A stretch of DNA of 64,000 nt, from contig QCPY01000002.1 in the NCBI GenBank assembly GCA_003212375.1, positions 35,785 through 99,784 of the forward strand. Reading direction: 5' to 3'. This stretch comes from Prochlorococcus sp. AG-442-N17. GTDB taxonomy: Bacteria > Cyanobacteriota > Cyanobacteriia > PCC-6307 > Cyanobiaceae. Made by a program: the position numbers and the translations under genes. The notes below the pieces were generated by a model. That model was given only the letters and a program-made list of their open reading frames with translations, made no database searches and was not told the origin of the DNA. Shown here one piece after another: positions 41,317-47,953 of this stretch (the stretch's first letter is position 1; each line of letters begins with the position of its first letter).

Positions 41317-41463
41317 ATGAAACTTCAAACACAATTCACAATTCCAAATAAAGATCTGCGAGATCTTGATTATGTCAATAAAGTAAAAGTTTTAGAAAAA
41401 ACTTTTAAGAGAAAATGTCAAGATTACCCAACTAAAGAAAATTGTTTAGTTTGTTGTAACTGA
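41317..41463 (+). CDS. Small protein with C-x3-PT-x3-C-x3-C tail (48 aa)
   Basis: ATG after AAGGAGGATCAA (strong RBS). MKLQTQFTIPNKDLRDLDYV... ends RKCQDYPTKENCLVCCN, the same motif as the 50-aa protein at 40964, with the last cysteine followed by Asn or Asp and the stop. The N-terminal halves are also loosely alike (QFTIPNKD/TFTIQEME). A paralogous pair. Confidence 0.65.
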   Translation: MKLQTQFTIPNKDLRDLDYVNKVKVLEKTFKRKCQDYPTKENCLVCCN

Positions 41464-41535
41464 CTATTCATTAATTGATTTTCATAGCTTATAAATTCTA
41501 AGAATATCCATAAAATTTTAGTGAGAGGTTTAACT

Positions 41536-42054
41536 ATGAAATTAAAATTCATGCCAACAACAATTTTTAGAGAGACTCCAAAAGTGACATTCTTTGATGC
41601 AGGTTTGGAGAAATCTAACGGTTGTGATGTAGTAATTCACTCTGAAGAGGCTATATCTCCTCCAGATGATTTTAAAGATGAACAATATTACGTTCACAAT
41701 CATCAAATTGATCACAACTTAGTTATCTCTGGAGAAAGAACATTTGTTTTATTAAATCCTTCATGGGATGAACCCCATCATGTGATTTATTTAAATAGAT
41801 CAATGGGAGCATTAGAAATTCCTATTGGAACTTATCACAGATCAATCTCAGGGAAAGAAGGTAGTATTGTATTAAATCAACCCAAAAGAGATAAATTTTT
41901 CGATCCCACTAAAGAATTTATCCCACAAAAATTAGACAAAATAAATTTAATTAAGGCAAGAAAGACTCCTCCTGTTTATTGGATTTACGAAAATAATCAA
42001 ATTAAGAGAGTCAGCTTTAATCCCCTAGAACGAAATAGTAAGATCCTTGCTTGA
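41536..42054 (+). CDS. Cupin-like hypothetical protein (172 aa)
   Basis: The GTG at 41521 in the track is replaced by ATG at 41536 (MKLKFMPTTIF). The central YYVHNHQIDHNLVISGERTFVLLN resembles a cupin strand pair with a possible HxxxxH metal site; LEIPIGTYHRSISGKEG would be the second cupin motif with a His. Likely a metal-binding beta-barrel of unknown activity. The LOG-like gene begins right after its stop, so they form an operon. Confidence 0.65.
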   Translation: MKLKFMPTTIFRETPKVTFFDAGLEKSNGCDVVIHSEEAISPPDDFKDEQYYVHNHQIDHNLVISGERTFVLLNPSWDEPHHVIYLNRSMGALEIPIGTYHRSISGKEGSIVLNQPKRDKFFDPTKEFIPQKLDKINLIKARKTPPVYWIYENNQIKRVSFNPLERNSKILA

Positions 42055-42055
42055 T

Positions 42056-42922
42056 ATGAACAAAACAAAAAAAGGGCTTTCAAATAAAAATAATAATTCA
42101 AAAAATCTGAATTTAATTATTAATTCTGATACTTATAAATTGGCTTATGAAGATATTGGTTTGCTCAACAAAAACGAAATGCGCGGAGTCAGAATGCTGC
42201 TCGAAATTACTAAACCAGATTTAATCCTAGAAGAAAATAAAATTCTTTCAACCGTAATAATTTTTGGAGGTGCAAGTATTACAGAAAAATCAAAAACAAA
42301 AGAGAAAATTGCCGATGCAAAAAAGTTAATTGAAAAAAATCCTTCATCTATTTGGCTTAAACGAAATTTAAATCGATTAGAAAATTTGCTAACAATGAGT
42401 CACTATTATCAATCTGCAAGGGAGTTTTCACAACTTGCTTCAATAAATAATCAAAATAAAAACTGCAATTCTCATGTGATTGTGACAGGTGGCGGTCCTG
42501 GGATTATGGAAGCTGCTAATAGAGGTGCATTTGAAGCAAATTGTAAATCTATAGGGTTCAATATCAGTCTTCCAAATGAACAAATCCCCAATGCTTTTAT
42601 CACTCCAGGTCTATGCTTTAAATTTAATTATTTTGCATTAAGAAAGATCCATTTCGTCATGCGATCAATAGGAGCTGTATTTTTTCCTGGAGGTTTTGGA
42701 ACATTGGATGAATTATTTGAACTTTTAACACTCCGCCAAACAGGAATGAAAAATAAAATCCCAATAATACTTTTTGGTAGAGAATATTGGAATAAGATAA
42801 TTAATTTCGAATACTTAGCTGATCTTGGATTGATTGCAGATGAGCACTTAAATCTTTTTGAATATGCAGATACTGCAGCCGAAGCATGGGAAATTATCAA
42901 ATCATCAAATATCTCAGATTAG
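42056..42922 (+). CDS. LOG/TIGR00730-family nucleotide phosphoribohydrolase-like protein
   Basis: The family has the motifs GGGPGIMEA and PGGFGTLDELFE, both present (VIVTGGGPGIMEAANRGAF; FFPGGFGTLDELFELL). Family members release bases from nucleoside monophosphates or act as cytokinin riboside phosphoribohydrolases; many were once called lysine decarboxylases. The N-terminal 95 residues are an extra helical domain. ATG at 42056 is chosen over the track TTG. 288 aa. Confidence 0.9.
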   Translation: MNKTKKGLSNKNNNSKNLNLIINSDTYKLAYEDIGLLNKNEMRGVRMLLEITKPDLILEENKILSTVIIFGGASITEKSKTKEKIADAKKLIEKNPSSIWLKRNLNRLENLLTMSHYYQSAREFSQLASINNQNKNCNSHVIVTGGGPGIMEAANRGAFEANCKSIGFNISLPNEQIPNAFITPGLCFKFNYFALRKIHFVMRSIGAVFFPGGFGTLDELFELLTLRQTGMKNKIPIILFGREYWNKIINFEYLADLGLIADEHLNLFEYADTAAEAWEIIKSSNISD

Positions 42923-42965
42923 GGTAGAAATCCAAAAAATAATGAAGTTTGCCATACCACCAATC

Positions 42966-43003
42966 ACTTTTCCGAATAGTAAATTTGACGGATAATAAAT
43001 TCA
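42966..43003 (+). repeat. Dispersed island repeat R1, copy e
   Basis: ACTTTTCCGAATAGTAAATT then TGACGGATAATAAATTCACA. Preceded by GTTTGCCATACCACCAATC, similar to the bases before copy c. Followed 73 bp later by a decayed EVE 5' end. Confidence 0.75.
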
Positions 43004-43060
43004 CATATACAAATCTTTTGAATTTCATTCACAATTTACAATTTTCCCGTAATCATTTTT

Positions 43061-43130
43061 ATGACTAAAGAAAAGTTTTGACTAATTAAAAGTGAGCCAG
43101 TAGTTATAACAATCGCTCTTAAAAATCAGA
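43061..43130 (+). pseudogene. Decayed 5' end of the EVE-domain gene
   Basis: MTKEKF-stop-LIKSEPVVITIALKN lines up with MPQKEPSYWLMKSEPDAYSIDSLK of the intact EVE protein; TGG became TGA. Position relative to R1 copy e (73 bp) is the same as for the intact gene (71 bp). Confidence 0.7.
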
Positions 43131-43180
43131 TAAATTCCATTGACACCTCATCCACATTTTTTTTAAAAAAATTTTTAGTA

Positions 43181-43217
43181 AAAAAAGCCAATATGTACAT
43201 TCAACAAACTGGCTTTC
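43181..43217 (-). terminator. Terminator of third hli pair
   Basis: On the minus strand AAAGCCA ... TGGCTTTTTTT gives a 7-bp stem with a long loop and a T-run, 25 bases after the hli stop. Confidence 0.65.
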
Positions 43218-43242
43218 ATAACGATCTTGATTGAATGAGTTT

Positions 43243-43386
43243 TTAAATGACCCCAGGTACAATTTGTCCTGTTGTTATGTAGGCTCCAACTAAAGCAATA
43301 ACACCAACAAGAGCAAATCTGCCATTTAATTTCTCTGCATTTGTTTTTTGAGGATCGATGTTTCTTTTTTGATTTTTGTTTTCCAT
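43243..43386 (-). CDS. hli: High-light-inducible protein (47 aa)
   Basis: Start is the ATG at 43386 overlapping the stop of the preceding hli. MENKNQKRNIDPQKTNAEKL continues NGRFALVGVIALVGAYITTG and ends QIVPGVI. Standard HLIP helix. Second gene of the pair; terminator downstream. Confidence 0.92.
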   Translation of the reverse strand: MENKNQKRNIDPQKTNAEKLNGRFALVGVIALVGAYITTGQIVPGVI

Positions 43387-43502
43387 TAAAATACACCTGG
43401 AATAAGTTGACCTGTTGTTATATATGTTCCGACTAAAATCATGAAAGCCATCATTGCTGGTCTTCCAATGGCTTTGTCGAGAATGTCTTTGTTTGAATTC
43501 AT
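43386..43502 (-). CDS. hli: High-light-inducible-like protein (38 aa), divergent
   Basis: MNSNKDILDKAIGRPAMMAF continues MILVGTYITTGQLIPGVF. The ExxNGR motif is changed to KAIGRPAM, losing the usual acidic residue that helps bind chlorophyll, so pigment binding may differ. Coupled by TAATG to the next hli. ATG preceded by weak RBS. Confidence 0.85.
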   Translation of the reverse strand: MNSNKDILDKAIGRPAMMAFMILVGTYITTGQLIPGVF

Positions 43503-43654
43503 TTCGGCATTAAGCTAATGAATAAATATTACTTATTGTAAACAAAAGGGGAGAGGAGCTTGTATCATTTGAACCAATTTATACACAAATGAATCAATTA
43601 TGTCGCACATTACTCTAATATAATAATCTTTATAAACGTCATTAACACATTTAA

Positions 43655-43771
43655 ATGACTATGAACGAAGATTTAGAAAAAAGAATTAAAAACTTAGAAA
43701 AAGAAGTTCAACATTTAAAAGCTGCATTACAGTATCAAACAAAAAATAAGAGGAGATCAATTTATAGTTAA
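43655..43771 (+). CDS. Small coiled-coil protein (38 aa)
   Basis: MTMNEDLEKRIKNLEKEVQHLK has regular hydrophobic heptad positions (L-I-L-V-L) and a basic tail (KNKRRSIYS). Likely a short dimerising coiled coil. A second Met two codons on is an alternative start. Confidence 0.55.
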   Translation: MTMNEDLEKRIKNLEKEVQHLKAALQYQTKNKRRSIYS

Positions 43772-43865
43772 TTTAAGTTGAATTAACAGGAAGTTGTATT
43801 ATTTGATGTTGATTAAAACTAGATCTCTAAATTAATTTGAAATTGATAGTTAAATTTGTTGGCTA

Positions 43866-44066
43866 ATGGAAGTTTTGCTTTTTGCACTATTTTTTATAGT
43901 GTCACTTACATTCTTTGTCTCAGGTAAAGATGATTTCGGAAGAAAAGAAAAAAGATTAATAATTAAAAATAAAGAAAAAGAGGAGGTGAAAAAAGTGATG
44001 AGACTTGAACAAAAGGAGGAAGTCAAAGAGGATGTCAAAGAGGAAGTTGAAATGGAATCAAATTAA
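43866..44066 (+). CDS. Small membrane-anchored charged protein (66 aa)
   Basis: One N-terminal span (MEVLLFALFFIVSLTFFVSG) followed by an extremely Lys/Glu-rich helical region (KEKEEVKKVMRLEQKEEVKEDVKEEVEME). Coding DNA contains GGAGGTGAAAAA-type repeats. A degraded relative may lie at 37.7-37.84 kb, next to the dead copy of the following gene, which suggests the two were duplicated together. Confidence 0.65.
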   Translation: MEVLLFALFFIVSLTFFVSGKDDFGRKEKRLIIKNKEKEEVKKVMRLEQKEEVKEDVKEEVEMESN

Positions 44067-44077
44067 TTAAAGTATCG

Positions 44078-44230
44078 ATGATTTATGGTTTTACATATCT
44101 AGGAATGGTTCTTGCAATTAGTACAGGATGGTTTTTACTTGCTGTTTTAAAAAAACCTGAATTTATTGAAAAGCCAATTGAGCAATTAAAGAATAAAATA
44201 AGACCTCTTTTAAGTTCCAAAGAAGATTAA
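44078..44230 (+). CDS. Small membrane protein (50 aa)
   Basis: MIYGFTYLGMVLAISTGWFL... has one or two short spans and a charged tail (IEQLKNKIRPLLSSKED). Begins 11 bases after the 66-aa gene. The exactly equal-length dead copy at 37842 shows it was under constraint as a protein. Confidence 0.7.
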   Translation: MIYGFTYLGMVLAISTGWFLLAVLKKPEFIEKPIEQLKNKIRPLLSSKED

Positions 44231-44296
44231 TTAAAGATGATTTATTTTAAAAGCTATTGTTTTATTTAAAAACCAAAATTAATGACTTTTTGAGTT

Positions 44297-44326
44297 TTCT
44301 TTAAGAATGTAGCTGATGCAAAATAA
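44297..44326 (+). pseudogene. Remnant of the lipoprotein gene 3' end
   Basis: TTCTTTAAGAATGTAGCTGA continues to a stop as FFKNVADAK, equal to the FFKNVADIK end of the 39731-39973 protein with one change. The rest of the gene is missing. Confidence 0.6.
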
Positions 44327-44350
44327 TAGAGATTAATCATCTAATTTATA

Positions 44351-44510
44351 TTATTTTATTTCTAAGTTCTCCGCCTTCCTCAATATTGGATTCTTTAAAA
44401 AAACAAGCGCATCTAATTTTTCTTCATTGTCTTTTTCGATAATACGATATTTCCCACCACAACTAATTTATGGATTGTCTTTGATAAGTAAAAAATCTTT
44501 ATAATTGCTG
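44351..44510 (-). pseudogene. Possible remnant of a small gene
   Basis: Minus-strand KDFLLIKDNP-stop-ISCGGKYRIIEKDNEEKLDAL continues to a natural stop, with no start codon before it. It has a coding look but is not intact. Nothing else is seen in the 44.33-44.65 kb gap. Confidence 0.35.
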
Positions 44511-44655
44511 CATGAGGAGAGAAAAAATAAACAATACTACCAAAAAAAGTTTTTACTTTTGATTAATTAAATCCCTCCACAAGCAAGCCATCAAATAAAA
44601 GAAAGAAAGACTTGAAAAGGTTAGGAGAAAAAGAGAATGGGTCAATTTTCTAAAA

Positions 44656-44760
44656 CTAAATTAAACCAAATAATCCTGCAGTAAAACCAACTACCGCAAA
44701 GAATATGAACTCAATCAAATCCCTTGGGGCAGAGTTCATAAATAAACTGATTTGAGTCAT
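44656..44760 (-). CDS. Small membrane peptide (34 aa)
   Basis: MTQISLFMNSAPRDLIEFIF... ends FFAVVGFTAGLFGLI, a hydrophobic C-terminal anchor, the reverse of the other tiny membrane genes here. It follows the secreted 64-aa gene by 4 bases on the same strand. Confidence 0.55.
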   Translation of the reverse strand: MTQISLFMNSAPRDLIEFIFFAVVGFTAGLFGLI

Positions 44761-44764
44761 AATT

Positions 44765-44959
44765 TTATGACTTGAGAGAATCTTTTAAATCAAATTTTTC
44801 AGCTTTTTCAGTTTGACACTTAGTATCATCTTCAACGCATTTGATTTCAGCTTTTTTATTCGTTTGGCTACTGCAGCCGCCCGCCATAACTGGTAAACCT
44901 GTTGTAGCCGTAAAACCGGTTAAACATGCAAAAACGATATAAGGAAAAAGACTTTTCAT
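44765..44959 (-). CDS. Small exported cysteine-containing protein (64 aa)
   Basis: N-terminal MKSLFPYIVFACLTGFTATTG... is a signal peptide; LPVMAGGCSS resembles a lipobox with Cys29, so it may be a lipoprotein. The mature part has CVEDDTKC, a possible disulfide. Function unknown. Confidence 0.65.
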   Translation of the reverse strand: MKSLFPYIVFACLTGFTATTGLPVMAGGCSSQTNKKAEIKCVEDDTKCQTEKAEKFDLKDSLKS

Positions 44960-45090
44960 TTAATTATTACTTTATGTAAACTTATTATGTTACATAAAAA
45001 GCTCAACTGTGAGTAGCTGATAATTTGACAGGAATTTATCAAGTCATCTTTACGATGTAGTAAGATCGTGTGTACCCCAAATCAACCTTA

Positions 45091-45130
45091 ACTTTCCTTA
45101 ATAGATTTTTTAATGGATAATTAATGTATA
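45091..45130 (+). repeat. Dispersed island repeat R1, copy f
   Basis: ACTTTCCTTAATAGATTTTT then TAATGGATAATTAATGTATA. From here to 45230 the DNA closely follows 46092-46230. Confidence 0.8.
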
Positions 45131-45183
45131 TCTGAACGAGTTATTCTTACTTCATTCGAACTTGAAATTTTCGCCGAGATCCA

Positions 45184-45318
45184 ATGCCAAAAAAGGAAAC
45201 TAGCTACTGGCTAATGAACCATGTGCTAGTAGTCATAGCAATCGATTTAACAACCTTTAAAAAAATGTTCAGGATCTGTTCACGATTTTTACATCTAAAA
45301 TTGATTGCAAAGATTTGA
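45184..45318 (+). pseudogene. Truncated copy of the EVE-domain gene
   Basis: MPKKETSYWLMN matches the first 12 codons of the intact EVE gene (MPQKEPSYWLMK), then unrelated sequence continues to a TGA (44 codons in all). Upstream DNA (ATCTGAACGAGTTATTCT, TTTTCGCCGAGATCC) also matches. The break in similarity at about 45225 marks a recombination junction. Confidence 0.85.
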
Positions 45319-45323
45319 TAATA

Positions 45324-45470
45324 ATGGCAATTTCACACTACAGAAAACAAAGGATAATGCTTTTAGCAAGACTCAATCTTGGTTTAGCTAGTGAAGATAA
45401 AGAAGAAATTGATCTTTATAATCATTATCAAAAAAATATTTATTTAGAACAAAATCAACAGCAGCAATAA
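45324..45470 (+). CDS. Small helical protein with poly-Gln end (48 aa)
   Basis: MAISHYRKQRIMLLARLNLG... is helical, with a Gln-rich end (EQNQQQQ). Shares residues 12 onward with the 36-aa copy at 26.3 kb. It starts 5 bases after the truncated EVE frame and may be read from the same transcript. Confidence 0.65.
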   Translation: MAISHYRKQRIMLLARLNLGLASEDKEEIDLYNHYQKNIYLEQNQQQQ

Positions 45471-45545
45471 AATGATTTAAGGATCAGGCGCGGCTTTAAA
45501 ATATATCGTAATTTTTTACCCAAACTTTGCTCAAACTTTTAACGA

Positions 45546-45586
45546 TTGACAGTCGGTCTAAAATAATGGGCATTAGCACCTTTTTA
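45546..45586 (+). promoter_or_regulatory. Conserved short-leader promoter element, copy 2
   Basis: TTGACAGTCGGTCTAAAATA, then GGGCATTAGCACCTTTTTA directly before the ATG at 45587, matching the element before 28807. This distance argues for the 45587 start. Confidence 0.5.
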
Positions 45587-45970
45587 ATGTCAAATACTAA
45601 AGCCATAGAAGATTTAATTAATGGTTATGCAAACAGTGAAGATTCTTCTTTTCTAATACCAAACATAACTGAAGATTTTTTAGCTGTAAGACCAAGTGGG
45701 AATCCAATATCTGCTAAAGGATTAGTGGGAATGTTTGATAGTAAAGACTTAGTTGCAGAATCATCAGAACTAATCAAAACCCACAAAATTGAAATTTACG
45801 GTGAGATAGCTTACGCAGTTTTTACTTTAAATGAAATCTTCAGTTATAAAGGAAATCAAAATAAAGATCTTTCAACTTATACTTGCATTTTTAAAAATGT
45901 AAATGGTACTTGGAAGTATTCTTGGATGCAAAGATCTCAAGGCACTACTGATATGACCACGTGGGAATAA
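45587..45970 (+). CDS. SnoaL/NTF2-like protein (127 aa)
   Basis: The track starts at TTG 45527; ATG 45566 and ATG 45587 are in frame, and the latter (MSNTKAIEDLINGYAN) is preferred because of the leader element. An alpha+beta cone fold is suggested: an N-terminal helix pair, then DLSTYTCIFKNVNGTWKYSWMQRS, the C-terminal strands typical of NTF2-like proteins. Could bind a small ligand; no catalytic residues identified. A decayed copy lies at 36.35-36.6 kb. Confidence 0.75.
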   Translation: MSNTKAIEDLINGYANSEDSSFLIPNITEDFLAVRPSGNPISAKGLVGMFDSKDLVAESSELIKTHKIEIYGEIAYAVFTLNEIFSYKGNQNKDLSTYTCIFKNVNGTWKYSWMQRSQGTTDMTTWE

Positions 45971-46091
45971 ATTAATCGCTTACTACTTAAATAAATTTAT
46001 AACCTCAAAAAAATGTATACAAAATAATTTATAAATCTTTCTAGGTTTTAAATAATTAATCATCTACTTAGTTTTCCCCATATAACCCCTT

Positions 46092-46130
46092 ACTTTCCTA
46101 AATAGATAATTTGATGGATAATAAATTTAT
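46092..46130 (+). repeat. Dispersed island repeat R1, copy g (at intact EVE gene)
   Basis: ACTTTCCTAAATAGATAATT then TGATGGATAATAAATTTATA. The contained ATG opens a 17-codon frame (MDNKFISERVILTSFEP) ending before the EVE gene; it may be a leader peptide or chance. Confidence 0.85.
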
Positions 46131-46184
46131 ATCTGAACGAGTTATTCTAACTTCATTCGAACCTTAAATTTTCGCCGAGATCCC

Positions 46185-46658
46185 ATGCCTCAAAAGGAAC
46201 CTAGCTACTGGCTAATGAAGAGTGAACCAGATGCTTATAGTATTGATAGCCTAAAAAGCGACGGAGTTACCTTATGGGATGGAATCCGGAATTATCAGGC
46301 ACGCAATTTCATGAGAAGAATGCAAATAGGTGATAAAATTTTTTTTTACCATTCAAATTGTAAACCCCCAGGAATCGTTGGTTTGATGGAGGTTATTGAT
46401 CTGAACATTATTGATCCAACTCAATTTCAAAAAGAATCAAAGTACTTTGACCCTAAATCGAGTCCTGAAAAACCAAGGTGGGATTGCGTAAAAGTAAAAT
46501 ATCTTTTAAAAGGAAATAAATTTTTAAGCTTACCTGAATTAAAAATCTTATTTAATGAGGAAGAATTGTTGCTAATTAAAAAAGGTAATAGATTATCTAT
46601 AATTCCTGTAGAAATAAAAATAGCTAATATAATACTCGATAAGATTAAAGCAGAATAA
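46185..46658 (+). CDS. EVE-domain protein
   Basis: EVE domains (PUA-like) read modified bases in DNA or RNA. The diagnostic YWLMKSEPDAYSIDSL start and LWDGIRNYQARNFMR, GDKIFFYHSNCKPPGIVG segments are present; the Trp/Ser/Asn pocket residues are there. 157 aa equals the family norm. It is the first conserved gene at the right border of the island, and partial copies of its 5' end with the R1 element occur twice upstream. Confidence 0.95.
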   Translation: MPQKEPSYWLMKSEPDAYSIDSLKSDGVTLWDGIRNYQARNFMRRMQIGDKIFFYHSNCKPPGIVGLMEVIDLNIIDPTQFQKESKYFDPKSSPEKPRWDCVKVKYLLKGNKFLSLPELKILFNEEELLLIKKGNRLSIIPVEIKIANIILDKIKAE

Positions 46659-46680
46659 ATACGGTCTAATCTTTGGCATT

Positions 46681-46920
46681 TTATTTAAAATATTTTCCAC
46701 CTAAATAAACTCTTGTAAGTTCTCTATTGTGAAATCCCTTTTCAATTAAGAATCCTGCAATTGCTTTTTGAATAATTTTATATTGATCCAAATTAGGATG
46801 ATCCTCAACAAATTTATTCATAGCTTGTTGAAGATTAATGTTAATTTCGATTGGAAAACTAATTTTTTCACTTTCATCATTGATATTTTTTTGATTTGCA
46901 TCAACATCTATTTCTTGCAT
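46681..46920 (-). CDS. DUF2811-family protein (79 aa)
   Basis: ININLQQAMNKFVEDHPNLDQYKIIQKAIAGFLIEKGFHNRELTRVYLGGKYF matches the cyanobacterial DUF2811 plan: a short strand, two helices, then a RxxARVYL-type end. Ribbon-helix-helix-like arrangement suggests DNA binding, but this is inference. The N-terminal 20 residues are acidic. Confidence 0.8.
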   Translation of the reverse strand: MQEIDVDANQKNINDESEKISFPIEININLQQAMNKFVEDHPNLDQYKIIQKAIAGFLIEKGFHNRELTRVYLGGKYFK

Positions 46921-47235
46921 AATTTGGATAAAAAGGGAAAAATTTTTAATAACATTATCTAGTTTTCTTTAAAAAAAATTTTTAGTCAACTACCAATGTT
47001 TACTAAGTGTCTCAGACTGTATTATCATGAGAAACTAGTCATGGATTAACTTGTAATAGAAGTTTGCCAAAATTATTTAAATATCTTAAGTAATGTAAAA
47101 ATTTTCTTTTTTTGCTACGTTTTCCACATGTAACTGCTCTAGAAATATTTTCTAAGAATTATCTGTGGAAAAGATGTGAAAAAGAATTATTAGATTGGGG
47201 GATTTTTTTTAAAAAATTCCAATTTAATTAATTTT
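46921..47235. other. Intergenic region with DnaA-box-like sites
   Basis: Contains no gene. TTTTCCACA at 47120-47128 and its inverted copy TGTGGAAAA at 47164-47172 equal the cyanobacterial DnaA-box consensus; TGTGAAAAA at 47175-47183 is a near match. No AT-rich unwinding element or dnaN neighbour was noted. Confidence 0.5.
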
Positions 47236-47607
47236 TTAATCCGTTGATTCCCACATTTTTTTTATTTCAAAAAATAAATTTTCAGCAATTGGTATTGGCC
47301 AATACATTTCAAAAGATCTGGTTTGTTCTGAGCTTTCAAATATTAACCTTAAGTTCCACGCATATTTTTTACCCTCTAATTCTGCATACCATGGCATTTG
47401 CTCTATTTCTAAATTAATAGATTCTTCATCCATTAATTGATCTTTTATTTCCAAAAATTGACTATATAGTTTTGAAAGTAATTTGTAAAGTAATTCGAAT
47501 TCATGTTTTTGTAATTCAATAGCCCAATTATTAACTCCAATAAGAAAGCAAAATTTACCCTTTTTGATATCTTTTATTAATCTCCAATTTTTTTCTTCTG
47601 ATAACAA
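47236..47607 (-). CDS. DUF1818-family protein (123 aa)
   Basis: FLIGVNNWAIELQKHEFELL and YAWNLRLIFES... fit the cyanobacterial DUF1818 family, whose function is unknown. A 3-base gap separates it from rpoZ, with which it is usually paired in cyanobacteria, so it may be co-transcribed with that gene. Confidence 0.85.
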   Translation of the reverse strand: MLSEEKNWRLIKDIKKGKFCFLIGVNNWAIELQKHEFELLYKLLSKLYSQFLEIKDQLMDEESINLEIEQMPWYAELEGKKYAWNLRLIFESSEQTRSFEMYWPIPIAENLFFEIKKMWESTD

Positions 47608-47609
47608 AA

Positions 47610-47846
47610 TTAACCAGGAAGTAAATCTGGCTGATCTTGTTCATCACTTAATTCTATTATAGATCTTTGAACTGGTTTGATAGAGGACTCTTCTAATAAT
47701 CCATCAAAGTCATCAAAACGTCTTTGTTTTGCTCTAAAAGCAATTCTTACAGTGGTCAAGTATCTATTAGTAGATTTTCTTATTAAACTTTCACCTCTTT
47801 GTGCAAGATCATTATGATCAATACTAGGATTATGCGATAAGTTCAT
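47610..47846 (-). CDS. rpoZ: DNA-directed RNA polymerase subunit omega
   Basis: Cyanobacterial omega type: [35 protein letters not shown] is the conserved core helix pair that folds with the beta' subunit, and [20 protein letters not shown] is the typical C-terminus. 78 aa is full length. Confidence 0.93.
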   Translation of the reverse strand: MNLSHNPSIDHNDLAQRGESLIRKSTNRYLTTVRIAFRAKQRRFDDFDGLLEESSIKPVQRSIIELSDEQDQPDLLPG

Positions 47847-47953
47847 AAAAAAATGCTTTTAAATTTATTATACAATAAAAACCAATTAAACTTTAATGTC
47901 ATTTGAAATTATAAATTTCTATAAAAACTAAATAAACTAAAAAGTTATTTGAT

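Noticed and set aside
43850-44038. 62-aa minus-strand ORF opposite the Lys/Glu-rich gene
   Set aside because: A Ser/Phe-rich shadow of the charged coding strand at 43866-44066.
4193-46165. Reading R1 itself as a conserved peptide (MDNKF...)
   Set aside because: The frame is not maintained: some copies end after two to nine codons (MDN*, MDNKFIVIH*), one lacks ATG. DNA, not protein, is conserved.
18000-47000. tRNA, transposase or integrase as island driver
   Set aside because: None was found on either strand in the ORF list or by eye, so the island was not called a standard mobile element.
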